A stretch of 64,000 bases of DNA. It comes from Kofleriaceae bacterium. GTDB lineage: Bacteria > Myxococcota_A > Polyangia > Haliangiales > Haliangiaceae. Shown one piece after another: positions 1 to 9,102 of the stretch. The stretch covers positions 204,058 to 268,057 of the forward strand of contig JAGPCY010000007.1 of the NCBI GenBank assembly GCA_018057825.1. Reading direction: 5' to 3'. Both the position numbers and the translations under genes were made by a program. Position 1 is the first letter of the stretch, and each line of letters opens with the position of its first letter. The notes below the pieces were generated by a model. The model did not search any database, was not told where the DNA came from, and saw only the letters and a program-made list of their open reading frames with translations.

Positions 1-2
1 GC

Positions 3-1043
3 GACGCCTTCCGCACGGTGTCCGCGCACCCGGCCAGCGAGCCCCTGACCCACGAGGACGCGACGCTCCTGGCCGGCGCCTTCCGCCAGAACAACCGCGA
101 GTTCATGGGCCAGGGCACTCGCGCGGCGGCGGCCCGCAGCGCCATCGGTGGCTCGCCGTCGTCGCCGACCGTCGGCCAGCCGCTGCCGTTTCTGCGCACC
201 GAGGATCCGCTGGCGCTGGTCGAGGCGCTGTCGGTCGCGGTCCGCGATCGCGCGGCGCCGGCCGCGGAGCCCCACGCGGCGCCGGCCGCCCAGCCGAACC
301 CGACCCCGGCGCCGGCCGACAGCCGCGGCCGACGCGCGCCCCACGTCGTGCCGCGGACCCAGAACATCGTCGAGCTGTCGGTCTTCACCCACGGCATCCC
401 CAGCGGCGTCGAGCTCGGTCGCCTGGGCTGGCCATCGGCCTCGGCGGTGGCCGGCCGCCTGTCGCCGCTCCTCGCGCCCGACGTCGACATCAACCTGTAC
501 GCGTGCTCGGCGGCCTCGGGCGACGACTCCTTCGCCGAGCAGCTCACCGAGAACCTAGCCCGCGATCCCGCCAACCCGCACCACGCCCACACCTTCGGGC
601 ACACCACCTACGGCAACGCCGCGACCTTGACCATGGGCCGTCAGTTCGACGCCTCGGCCGCCGCTCCCGACGCCACCTCGACCACCAACTGGCGGTTCTT
701 CTTCGACGAGACCTACATCGCCGCCCAGGGTGAGCGCCTGGCCACGCGCCTGGCGACCGAGGGCCACGCCTACCCGCCCGCCACCGTCAGCCACGAGCTG
801 CGCCGCAACGAGGTCGCGGTGCGCTGGTTGGTCGGCGATCGCCAGACGGTCGCGGCGCTCAACCGCGCGATGGTCGACGTCGGTGGTTCACGGTTGCAGG
901 CGGCCTTCGCGATCGGCTTCGAGCCCGACGCCGCCCAGGCTGCGGTCCGGCGGTTGTGGGAGCAGGACGACGAGGGCCTCGCGCTCCTCCGCGGCTGGTT
1001 GCGCGCGCATCCGCCGCGCGCCGCGGTCACCCGCCCCGGGTGA
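3..1043 (+). CDS. DUF4347-like / caspase-like fold protein, 5'-truncated by window edge
   Basis: The reading frame is open from the first bases of the window, so this is the 3' part of a longer gene; the GTG at 18 is only the first in-window start. Residue numbers below count from that GTG. After an Ala/Pro-rich linker (about residues 75-105) there is a compact domain with a hydrophobic strand ending in Thr-His-Gly (H125) and a second strand reading LYACSAASG (C163). This His-Gly / Tyr-x-Cys spacing resembles DUF4347 and, more loosely, caspase-like His/Cys dyads. The last 130 residues resemble nothing I recognise. No signal peptide can be judged because the N terminus is missing. DUF4347 domains often occur in very large secreted or surface proteins, so the missing part may be large. 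Function is inference; a structural role without catalysis is equally possible. Confidence 0.6.
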   Translation, partial: DAFRTVSAHPASEPLTHEDATLLAGAFRQNNREFMGQGTRAAAARSAIGGSPSSPTVGQPLPFLRTEDPLALVEALSVAVRDRAAPAAEPHAAPAAQPNPTPAPADSRGRRAPHVVPRTQNIVELSVFTHGIPSGVELGRLGWPSASAVAGRLSPLLAPDVDINLYACSAASGDDSFAEQLTENLARDPANPHHAHTFGHTTYGNAATLTMGRQFDASAAAPDATSTTNWRFFFDETYIAAQGERLATRLATEGHAYPPATVSHELRRNEVAVRWLVGDRQTVAALNRAMVDVGGSRLQAAFAIGFEPDAAQAAVRRLWEQDDEGLALLRGWLRAHPPRAAVTRPG

Positions 1044-1091
1044 GCGAGATCGTCGACGAGCCGCGCGGCTCGCGTGGTACTGTCGGATGCG

Positions 1092-1724
1092 ATGCGGGGG
1101 CTCGCTTGCGCGATCGCGTTGTGCGCGGCCTGTGGCTTCGCGCCGCGCGGGGTCGGCGATGATGATGACGGCGGCGGTGGCGACGGCGCCGCGGCCCCCG
1201 ACGGCGCGGCCCCCGACGGCGCGGCCGTCGATGCCAGCGGACCCGACGCGGCGGGCTTCGATCCCAATCGCTGTCCGTCGCGCTTCGACCACGCCTATCG
1301 CCAGGCTCGCTACTTCTACCTCCGGGCCGGCGGCAATGACGACTTCGTCGACCTGGCCGAGGAGTGCGCCGACGCCGCGCCCGGCTTGGCCCACGTCGTG
1401 GTCCTGTCCGATCAGGACGAGGTCGACCACCTCGACGTGGTGCTGTGCGACGGCGCCGGCGGCTGCGACCCGCGCATCTGGGTCGGGTTGTACTCGCTCG
1501 ACGGCGCCACCTACGTGAACGTCACCGGCGAGCCCGACGTCCGGCCGTGGGACACCGGCGCCAACCAGCCGGTCGACTTCGACACCTCGCCGGCCGCCGC
1601 CGAGCTCAACGTCGACAACGGACTCCTGGTCGATCTGTTCGCCTACGACGAGAACGCGCGGTTCGCGACGGTGTGCGAGTGCGACGGCCAGGCGCAGGTC
1701 CTGCCGCTGCTCGACATCGATTGA
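1092..1724 (+). CDS. Putative lipoprotein with a divergent C-type-lectin-like domain
   Basis: A 210-aa protein starting at ATG 1092; an in-frame start 18 bases upstream would place extra polar residues before the hydrophobic signal and is less likely. Residues 1-14 form a short signal ending in ALCAAC, a plausible though imperfect lipobox, followed by an Asp/Gly/Ala-rich spacer (about 20-50). The rest has the layout of a C-type-lectin-like domain: an AEEC helix, a HVVVLSDQDEVDHL segment like the helix-2/strand region, then IWVGLYSLDG and a Trp-x-x-Gly-x-Asn-Gln-Pro stretch matching the WIGL...NW...P core. This would be a surface-anchored ligand-binding protein. It ends 10 bases before the convergent uvrC stop. 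The fold call rests on motif order and should be treated as tentative. Confidence 0.6.
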   Translation: MRGLACAIALCAACGFAPRGVGDDDDGGGGDGAAAPDGAAPDGAAVDASGPDAAGFDPNRCPSRFDHAYRQARYFYLRAGGNDDFVDLAEECADAAPGLAHVVVLSDQDEVDHLDVVLCDGAGGCDPRIWVGLYSLDGATYVNVTGEPDVRPWDTGANQPVDFDTSPAAAELNVDNGLLVDLFAYDENARFATVCECDGQAQVLPLLDID

Positions 1725-1734
1725 GGCGCGCCGC

Positions 1735-3648
<1,914 letters not shown>

Positions 3649-3658
3649 GGCGTCTCGC

Positions 3659-4687
3659 TTACAGCCGGCGCAGGATGTCGCCGTAGGTGACGAACACCAT
3701 CAAGACGATCAGCGCCAGCACGCCGACCATCATCACCGTCATCTCGACTCGCGGGTTGGCGCGGCGCCGGGTCACCAGCTCGTAGCCGAGGAAGGCCAGG
3801 CGGCCGCCGTCGAGGGCCGGCAGCGGCAAGAGGTTGAACAGGCCCAGGGCGACGTTCAGGAACATGAGCAGCTCGATCACGTACGGCACGCCGCGCTCGA
3901 CGGCGCGCTTGACCTGAGCGCCCATCTCGACCGGGCCGCCCAGCTCGAGGTCGTTCTTGCCGGCGAACTTGCCGTAGATCGCGCCGAGCATCGCCTTGGT
4001 GTGGCGCCACGGGAACGCCACCGCCTCGGTCGCGGCCTCGCCGACGCCCAGCGGGTGATAGACGAGCTGCTCGGCCCGCACCACGCCGATCCGGTAGCGC
4101 TTGGTCTTGTCGTCGTAGCGCGGGGTCAGCTCGATGTTGAACACCTCGTCGCCGCGGCGGACCGTGAACAGGGCCGGCTTGGCGCCCAGGGCGTTGGTCG
4201 CGTCCGACAGCTCGGCGTCGTCGATCATCCGGCCGCCGACCGCGACCACGCGATCGCCGGCCTCGAGCTTGCCGACGGCGTCGAAGCCCGGCTCGACCGA
4301 CTCGACGGCGTAGCGGCGCTCGGCCACGCCGTAGCCGACGTACAGGCCAAACGCCAGCACCACCGCGAACAGGTAGTTGGTGAACGGCCCGGCGAAGATC
4401 GTCGCGATCCGCTGCCACACCGGCCGGTTGGGGTAGGCCTCGCGGTCGTCGGGGTCGACCTCTTCGGCGATGTTCATGCCCTTGATCTCGACGAACCCGC
4501 CGAACGGGATCGCCGCGACCTGGAACACCGTGCCGCCCTTGGACGTCCACTTGAACAGCGCCGGGCCGAAGCCGATCGAGAAGCGGTCGACCCGCATCCC
4601 GCACCAGCGCGCGACGAAGTAGTGGCCGCCCTCGTGCGCGACGATGAGCAGGCTCAGCGCCAGCGGGATGGCCAGGATCGAGATCAT
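3659..4687 (-). CDS. rseP: RseP-type site-2 zinc protease (M50)
   Basis: An integral-membrane metalloprotease of the site-2 family, which cleaves transmembrane segments of anti-sigma factors or clears leftover signal peptides. The 342-aa sequence opens with a membrane helix carrying the zinc-binding HEGGH motif (H18-H22), continues with the conserved FSIGFGPALF and IPFGGFVEIKG segments, a single PDZ domain (about residues 105-185), and near the C terminus NLLPLPALDGGR, which supplies the third zinc ligand, followed by two more membrane helices. It is shorter than the 450-aa E. coli RseP, which has two PDZ domains; one PDZ is common in other phyla. ATG 4687 is well placed in front of the first helix. 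No cognate anti-sigma factor lies nearby, so the substrate is unknown. Confidence 0.93.
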   Translation of the reverse strand: MISILAIPLALSLLIVAHEGGHYFVARWCGMRVDRFSIGFGPALFKWTSKGGTVFQVAAIPFGGFVEIKGMNIAEEVDPDDREAYPNRPVWQRIATIFAGPFTNYLFAVVLAFGLYVGYGVAERRYAVESVEPGFDAVGKLEAGDRVVAVGGRMIDDAELSDATNALGAKPALFTVRRGDEVFNIELTPRYDDKTKRYRIGVVRAEQLVYHPLGVGEAATEAVAFPWRHTKAMLGAIYGKFAGKNDLELGGPVEMGAQVKRAVERGVPYVIELLMFLNVALGLFNLLPLPALDGGRLAFLGYELVTRRRANPRVEMTVMMVGVLALIVLMVFVTYGDILRRL

Positions 4688-4716
4688 GCGCGCCGACTAT
4701 AGCAGCGCGCGGCCGA

Positions 4717-5346
4717 TCACGACGGGCGGGTCGGCGTCGACGGCGCGCGCCGCGGCAGGAACGCGGCCAGCCAGCGCGAGCGGCCGGGCGGAGGGGCCAG
4801 GCGCTGGACGTCGACGCGCAGGCCACCGGCGGCCAGGCGCCGGGCCAAGCGGCGCTGGCGCGCGTCGCGGTACCCGCGCAGGCCGGTGGTCGCGGGCAGC
4901 GCGCGCATGCGGTTGGCGACGATGAAGGCGTCGTGCATCACGACCGCGTCGACCGAACCGGCGGCGACCGCGCGGATCGCGTCGGCGGCGCCGGCCAGGC
5001 CGTCGAGGGCCTTGTGGGGATCGATGATCCACAACACCCGGCCCTGGGCCCGCGCGGCGCCGGCGTCAGCGCCACGGCCGCGGCGCGGCGCGTGGATGAC
5101 CCGCAGCTCGGGGACGCGGGCGCGCTGGAGCGCCAGGACCGCGTGGGAGTTGTCGCCGGAGTCCTCGTCGACCGCCAGGATCTCGAACGCCAGGCCCAGC
5201 GTCCGCAGCTCGGTCGCGAGGAGCTGCACCGCCGGGCCGATCGCGTCCTCGTCGTCACCAAACGGCAGGACGACCGAGACTTCGAAGCAGGAGGACATCA
5301 AGCTCTGCATCGACAGCAGCTTTCGTGCCGCGCTGGTGACGACCAT
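4717..5346 (-). CDS. Family 2-like glycosyltransferase, short
   Basis: A GT-A type sugar transferase-like protein of up to 209 aa. The N-terminal strand reads SVVLPFGDD, followed by the AFEILAVDEDSGDNS segment that in GT2 enzymes binds the nucleotide sugar, then ELRVIHAPRRGRGADAGAARAQG and the LWIIDP strand that stands where the DxD metal motif normally sits. The second Asp of DxD is missing (IIDPHK), and the C terminus is an Arg-rich tail rather than an acceptor domain, so catalysis is uncertain. The start is ambiguous: ATGs at 5346, 5310 and 5298 are all in frame and none has a clear Shine-Dalgarno; 5298 or 5310 would place the first strand nearest the N terminus. It lies between the S2P gene and a GT4 glycosyltransferase on the same strand. 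Confidence 0.7.
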   Translation of the reverse strand: MVVTSAARKLLSMQSLMSSCFEVSVVLPFGDDEDAIGPAVQLLATELRTLGLAFEILAVDEDSGDNSHAVLALQRARVPELRVIHAPRRGRGADAGAARAQGRVLWIIDPHKALDGLAGAADAIRAVAAGSVDAVVMHDAFIVANRMRALPATTGLRGYRDARQRRLARRLAAGGLRVDVQRLAPPPGRSRWLAAFLPRRAPSTPTRPS

Positions 5347-5480
5347 GTTGCGCCACTGTACCAGGCCAACTGGCCGAAGATCCTCGACGACGCGACGCGA
5401 GTGATCTGCTGGCCCGACCATCGCGCCGTCAGGATGCGTCGAAGATCGCGCAGGTGATGCGAAGCCGGTTACGCGGTTGC

Positions 5481-6587
5481 TCACGCCACGCGGCCCCAGT
5501 GCTCGTCGAACCGACGGCCGACCACGGCCCAGCCGAGCTCGGGTCGCGGCGCTGGTCGGGTCGCGCTCGCGCGGAAGAGCGCGGCCGCCAGGGCGTTGGG
5601 CGCGTCGGGCGGCACGAGGTGGACGCCTAGCCGCGCGAGGTCGGCTAGGCCCCCGGTCGCGCTCGCGACCACCGGCACGCCGGCGGCGAGGGCCTCGAGG
5701 GCTGCGAGCGGCGTGCCCTCGGCGCGGCCGTCGGGCAAGGGGCGCGACGGCAGGCACACCGCGTCGACCTCGGCCAGCAGGCGATCGCGGGCGCCAGCGT
5801 CGAGCCAGCCGCGCAGCTCGACCCGGTCGGCGACCCCGAGGGCGTGGGCCTGCGCCGCCAGCGCCTCGCGCGCGGGGCCGTCGCCGCCGACGATCAACCG
5901 CACCGACGGCGCGCGCGTCAGCGCCGCGATCGCGACGTCGACGCCCTTGATCGACACCAGCCGCGCGAGGATCGCGACGGTGCCGGTCGGCGCGCGGTCG
6001 GCTCGGGCCTGCGCGATCGCCGCGGCCGCTGCATCGTCGACGCCCATCGGCTGGAGGAGCGCGTCAGCGGCGGGCGCGAAGGCGCGCGCGGCTACGCTCG
6101 CCAGCGGCGCCGCGACGAAGGCCAGGCGGGCGCGCCGCGCCGCGAGCAGCGCCAGCGTCGGGGCGAGCAGCCGCGCGCGGGCCAGCAGATGCACGTCGCC
6201 GCCGTGGCCGATCGCCAGCAGCGGCCCGCGGCTGGGCAGCGCCGCCAGCGCCGACGGCGCCAGCCAGTGCGCCGCGACCGCGTCCCACCGCCGCGCCCGC
6301 GCCGCCACCGCGAGGGCCAGCCGGGCGGCGAAGCGCGCGGCGGCCGCACGCGCGCCACCGGCGATCGCCTCGGGCGCACCGCCGGCGAAGAACAGCCCCG
6401 GCGGCGCCGCGACCCGCGTCACGCCCTGGGCGCGATCCCAGGCGCGATCGACCGCGGGATCATCGGCGGCGACGATCTCCACCGTGGCGCCGGTCGAGCG
6501 CAGGTAGGCGGCGTGACCGGCGACGAAGCCGCCCGCGGGATCGCCGGGCCAGCGCGGGTACGACGTCGTGACGAGCCCGACCACCAT
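5481..6587 (-). CDS. GT4-family glycosyltransferase
   Basis: A 368-aa GT-B glycosyltransferase, cytoplasmic, likely transferring a sugar from a nucleotide donor onto a lipid or polysaccharide. The N-terminal half begins VGLVTTSYPRWPGDPAGGFV, a typical acceptor-domain start with the Gly-Gly-Phe loop, and contains HWLAPSALAAL. The donor-binding half has the LARLVSIKGVDVAIAAL strand-helix, RLIVGGDGP, VELRGWLD, and the EX7E motif in RAEGTPLAALEALAAG, followed by PVVASATGGLADL. These are the usual GT4 landmarks in the right order and the length is ordinary. It is tail-to-head with the neighbouring dehydrogenase and the GT2-like gene on the same strand, with a 134-bp gap to the latter. The target glycan cannot be inferred from context. 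Confidence 0.9.
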   Translation of the reverse strand: MVVGLVTTSYPRWPGDPAGGFVAGHAAYLRSTGATVEIVAADDPAVDRAWDRAQGVTRVAAPPGLFFAGGAPEAIAGGARAAAARFAARLALAVAARARRWDAVAAHWLAPSALAALPSRGPLLAIGHGGDVHLLARARLLAPTLALLAARRARLAFVAAPLASVAARAFAPAADALLQPMGVDDAAAAAIAQARADRAPTGTVAILARLVSIKGVDVAIAALTRAPSVRLIVGGDGPAREALAAQAHALGVADRVELRGWLDAGARDRLLAEVDAVCLPSRPLPDGRAEGTPLAALEALAAGVPVVASATGGLADLARLGVHLVPPDAPNALAAALFRASATRPAPRPELGWAVVGRRFDEHWGRVA

Positions 6588-6601
6588 GGTCGGGCGACAT
6601 C

Positions 6602-7513
6602 CTACGCGGCGATCGACGGCGCCGCGACCTCGACGAGGGCGCCGGCGTTGGCGCGCGGCGGCTTGTGGGCGTAGTCGTAGAGGCCGAGGCCGGTCTTCTT
6701 GCCGAGGTGCCCGGCCTGGACCAGGCGGCGCAGGAGCGCCGGCGGCCGGTAGCGGTCGTCGCCGAACTCCTTGTAGAGGAGCTTGGCCATCGCGTAGACC
6801 ACGTCGAGACCGATCAGATCCGACAGCGCCAGCGGGCCGAGGGGATGGCCGCAGCCCAGGCGCATCGCGGTGTCGATCTGCTCGGCGCCGGCCAGGCGCT
6901 GCTCGTAGGCGGCGATCGCGCCGAGGAGCATCGGTACGAGCAAGCGGTTCACGACGAAGCCGGTCGAGTCCATGACCGGCACGGCGGTCTTGCCGAGGGC
7001 GGCGACGAAGGCCTCACACGCCGCGAGCACCTCGGGCGCGGTGGTCGGCAGGTGCGCGATCTCGACCAGCGCCATCGCCGGCACCGGCGAGAAGAAGTGC
7101 AAGCCGACGGTGCGGTCGGGGCGACCGCTGGCGAGGTCGGCGATCTTGAGCGTCGAGGTGTTCGAGGCCAGGACCGCGGTCGGCCCGACGATCGCCTCGA
7201 GCCGGGCGAACAGCGCGCGCTTGGCGTCCAGGTCCTCGATGATCGACTCGATCACCAGATCGCAGCCGGCCAGGGCCGCGAGGTCGGTCGTGAAGGTCAG
7301 CCGGCTCTCCGCGGCCGCCGCAGCCTCGGCCGCCAGCTTGCCCTTGGCGACCCGGCCCGCCATCGCCTTGACGATGCGGTCGCGCAGGCCGCCGACGTCG
7401 CCGCCGCTGGCCTTCACGACGACCACCGGGAAGCCGGCCAGGGCGGCCACCTCCGCGATGCCGGTGCCCATCAATCCACCGCCGACGATGCCGATCGTGC
7501 GTAGCTGCGTCAT
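6602..7513 (-). CDS. 3-hydroxyacyl-CoA / 3-hydroxybutyryl-CoA dehydrogenase
   Basis: An NAD-dependent oxidoreductase of the 3-hydroxyacyl-CoA dehydrogenase family, oxidising the 3-hydroxyacyl-CoA intermediate of fatty-acid or butyrate/PHB metabolism. The 303-aa product has the Rossmann GxGxxG at its N terminus (IGIVGGGLMGTGIA), the second NAD motif region IESIIEDLDAK, SNTSTLKI with the catalytic-region Ser/Asn, the catalytic His in GLHFFSPVP, and the C-terminal helical domain signature GFVVNRLLVPML and GCGHPLGPLALSDLIGLD. It stands alone, not fused to a hydratase. The start at ATG 7513 is supported by a strong GGGAGGAGG ribosome-binding site about 10 bases upstream and by a good promoter at 7532-7559. 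It may serve the acyl-CoA dehydrogenase encoded near 55 kb, but nothing links them directly. Confidence 0.95.
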   Translation of the reverse strand: MTQLRTIGIVGGGLMGTGIAEVAALAGFPVVVVKASGGDVGGLRDRIVKAMAGRVAKGKLAAEAAAAAESRLTFTTDLAALAGCDLVIESIIEDLDAKRALFARLEAIVGPTAVLASNTSTLKIADLASGRPDRTVGLHFFSPVPAMALVEIAHLPTTAPEVLAACEAFVAALGKTAVPVMDSTGFVVNRLLVPMLLGAIAAYEQRLAGAEQIDTAMRLGCGHPLGPLALSDLIGLDVVYAMAKLLYKEFGDDRYRPPALLRRLVQAGHLGKKTGLGLYDYAHKPPRANAGALVEVAAPSIAA

Positions 7514-7531
7514 TGCTGACCTCCTCCCATC

Positions 7532-7559
7532 ACTCTAGCGATCAATGATTATCGGTCAA
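7532..7559 (-). promoter_or_regulatory. Sigma-70-type promoter for the 3-hydroxyacyl-CoA dehydrogenase
   Basis: Read on the minus strand there is TTGACC (7559-7554), a 16-base spacer, and TAGAGT (7537-7532), followed by the GGGAGGAGG ribosome-binding site and ATG at 7513. The segment 7535-7640 is conspicuously AT-rich in an otherwise very GC-rich window, which supports it being a true intergenic control region. The -10 box is weak. Confidence 0.5.
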
Positions 7560-7590
7560 CGTTTAAATACTCGATATCAAATGTTAATTA

Positions 7591-7639
7591 GGTTTACAAG
7601 ACGGAGACGCGGTCAATTCATTCACATGCCTTGTAAACC
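7591..7639. promoter_or_regulatory. Perfect 10-bp inverted repeat in the divergent control region
   Basis: GGTTTACAAG at 7591-7600 is exactly matched by CTTGTAAACC at 7630-7639, with 29 bases between them. It lies upstream of the -35 box of the dehydrogenase promoter and about 80-130 bases before the start of the divergent zinc-peptidase gene at 7722. The spacing, about four helical turns centre to centre, would suit two half-sites of a dimeric regulator or a looping operator. A long-loop hairpin in RNA is the alternative. Confidence 0.5.
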
Positions 7640-7721
7640 GCCGGGGCCCGGTGGGTGGCCGGCCGGTTAGCGGCGGCGCGGGCCCGCTCCGCGCCGGCCC
7701 GGGTGCGGTAGTGTCGGCGCC

Positions 7722-8603
7722 ATGAAATGGGAACGCGGCCACAAGTCGAAGTACGTCGAAGACGTCCGCGGTCAACGCGCCGCCGGGCGCTCCGCCGCGG
7801 TCAAGGTCGGCGGCGGTGGCGCCATCGTGCTGGCGCTCGTCGCCCTGATCGCCCAGGCCCTCGGCGTCAACCTGCCGGTCGGCGGTGGCGGTGGCGGCGG
7901 TGGGTTGTCGGCGAGCGGCGGTGGGGGCGCGACCGGAGCGCCACCGCCCGAGCTGACCGGCGCCGACAAGGAGCTCTACGAGTTCATCAACTACGCGGTC
8001 GACGACATCCAGGACACCTTCACCAAGGTCTTCGCCAACGAGGGGCTGCGCTACCAGCCGGCGGTGCTGAAGGTGTTCGCCGACAACGTCGACACCGCGT
8101 GTGGCTCGGCGTCGTCGGCGGTCGGCCCGTTCTACTGCCCGGCCGACTCCAACGCGTACATCGACATGACCTTCTACCGCGATCTGCGCGATCGCTTCGG
8201 CGCGCCCGGCGACTTCGCCCAGGCCTACGTCTTGGCCCACGAGTACGGCCACCACATCCAGAACCTGCTCGGCACCGACGACGAGGTCCGGCGGCAGACC
8301 GCCCGCGACAAGTCGCGCGAGAACGAGCTGTCGGTGCGGCAGGAGCTCCAGGCCGACTGCTACGCCGGCATCTGGGCCCACGGCACCGCCAAGAAGAACC
8401 TGATCGAGGCCGGCGACATCGAGGAGAGCATCCGCGCCGCCCAGGCCATCGGCGACGATCGCCTGCAGAAGATGGCTGGTCAGCGGGTCAACCCCGAGAC
8501 CTTCACCCACGGCTCGTCGGCGCAGCGGGCGCGCTGGTTCAAGCGCGGCTTCGAGGCCGGGCGGCTCGGCGCGTGCGACACCTTCGCCGCCGCAGACCTG
8601 TAG
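7722..8603 (+). CDS. YpfJ-type neutral zinc metallopeptidase
   Basis: A 293-aa member of the putative neutral zinc metallopeptidase family (Pfam Zn_peptidase, YpfJ-like). It begins MKWERGHKSKYVEDVRG, the usual family opening, followed by one membrane segment (about residues 28-48) and a Gly-rich linker; the bulk is extracytoplasmic. The zinc site is HEYGHHIQNLLG with H173 and H177 and the glutamate between them; further down RQELQADCYAGIWAH supplies the conserved Glu/Asp ligand region, and FTHGSSAQRARWFKRGFE the C-terminal signature. Length is normal. Substrate is unknown for the family. It is transcribed away from the dehydrogenase across the AT-rich region holding the inverted repeat. Confidence 0.92.
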   Translation: MKWERGHKSKYVEDVRGQRAAGRSAAVKVGGGGAIVLALVALIAQALGVNLPVGGGGGGGGLSASGGGGATGAPPPELTGADKELYEFINYAVDDIQDTFTKVFANEGLRYQPAVLKVFADNVDTACGSASSAVGPFYCPADSNAYIDMTFYRDLRDRFGAPGDFAQAYVLAHEYGHHIQNLLGTDDEVRRQTARDKSRENELSVRQELQADCYAGIWAHGTAKKNLIEAGDIEESIRAAQAIGDDRLQKMAGQRVNPETFTHGSSAQRARWFKRGFEAGRLGACDTFAAADL

Positions 8604-8640
8604 CGTCGAACGCCGGGACGCGCGCTCAGCCGGCGCGCGG

Positions 8641-9021
8641 TCAGCCCCCGCGCAGCTTGGCGGCCAGCTCGGTCGGATCCGGCGCCTCGGCGTCGGCGGC
8701 CGGCGGTTGCCCGGTCGGCGTCATATGATCGATCGCGCGCGGCATCAGATCGACCAGGCGGATCGTGGCCTTCTCGGTCGAGATGCCGAGCTTGGCGGCG
8801 ATCGACGCGATCGGTCCCGAGCCGAGCACCGAGGTGAGCTGGCTCGGCGAGATCGGCAGGTTCTTGCCGAGGCCGACCCACGACGAGCCGAGGTTGCCGA
8901 GGCCGAGCGAGTCGAGCTTGCCGAGGATGCCGGCGGCGCCGCCCTTGCCCAGGAGGTCGCCGAGCGCGCCGAGCATCTTGGTGTCGTCGCCGCCGTCGTT
9001 GCCGTGATCGGAGTCGGTCAT
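8641..9021 (-). CDS. YidB-like (DUF937) protein
   Basis: A 126-aa protein from ATG 9021; a start 18 bases upstream is in frame but adds only basic residues. It has the YidB/DUF937 layout: a Gly/Leu-rich N-terminal half (LGALGDLLGKGGAAGILGKL), the SWVGLGKNLPISPSQLTSVLG core in which other members read SWVGTGxNxPIxPxQL, a helix resembling IAAKLGISTEKATIRLVDLMP, and the DHMTPTGQPP motif near the end. The role of the family is not established. It is convergent with the zinc peptidase, with 37 bases between the stops. Confidence 0.85.
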   Translation of the reverse strand: MTDSDHGNDGGDDTKMLGALGDLLGKGGAAGILGKLDSLGLGNLGSSWVGLGKNLPISPSQLTSVLGSGPIASIAAKLGISTEKATIRLVDLMPRAIDHMTPTGQPPAADAEAPDPTELAAKLRGG

Positions 9022-9102
9022 GGCGCGACGATAGCGCATCCCCCGGCGCCCGACGCGGTCGCTACCCCGCGGGCTGCCGACCGCGCCCGCGCCACGCCCC
9101 GG

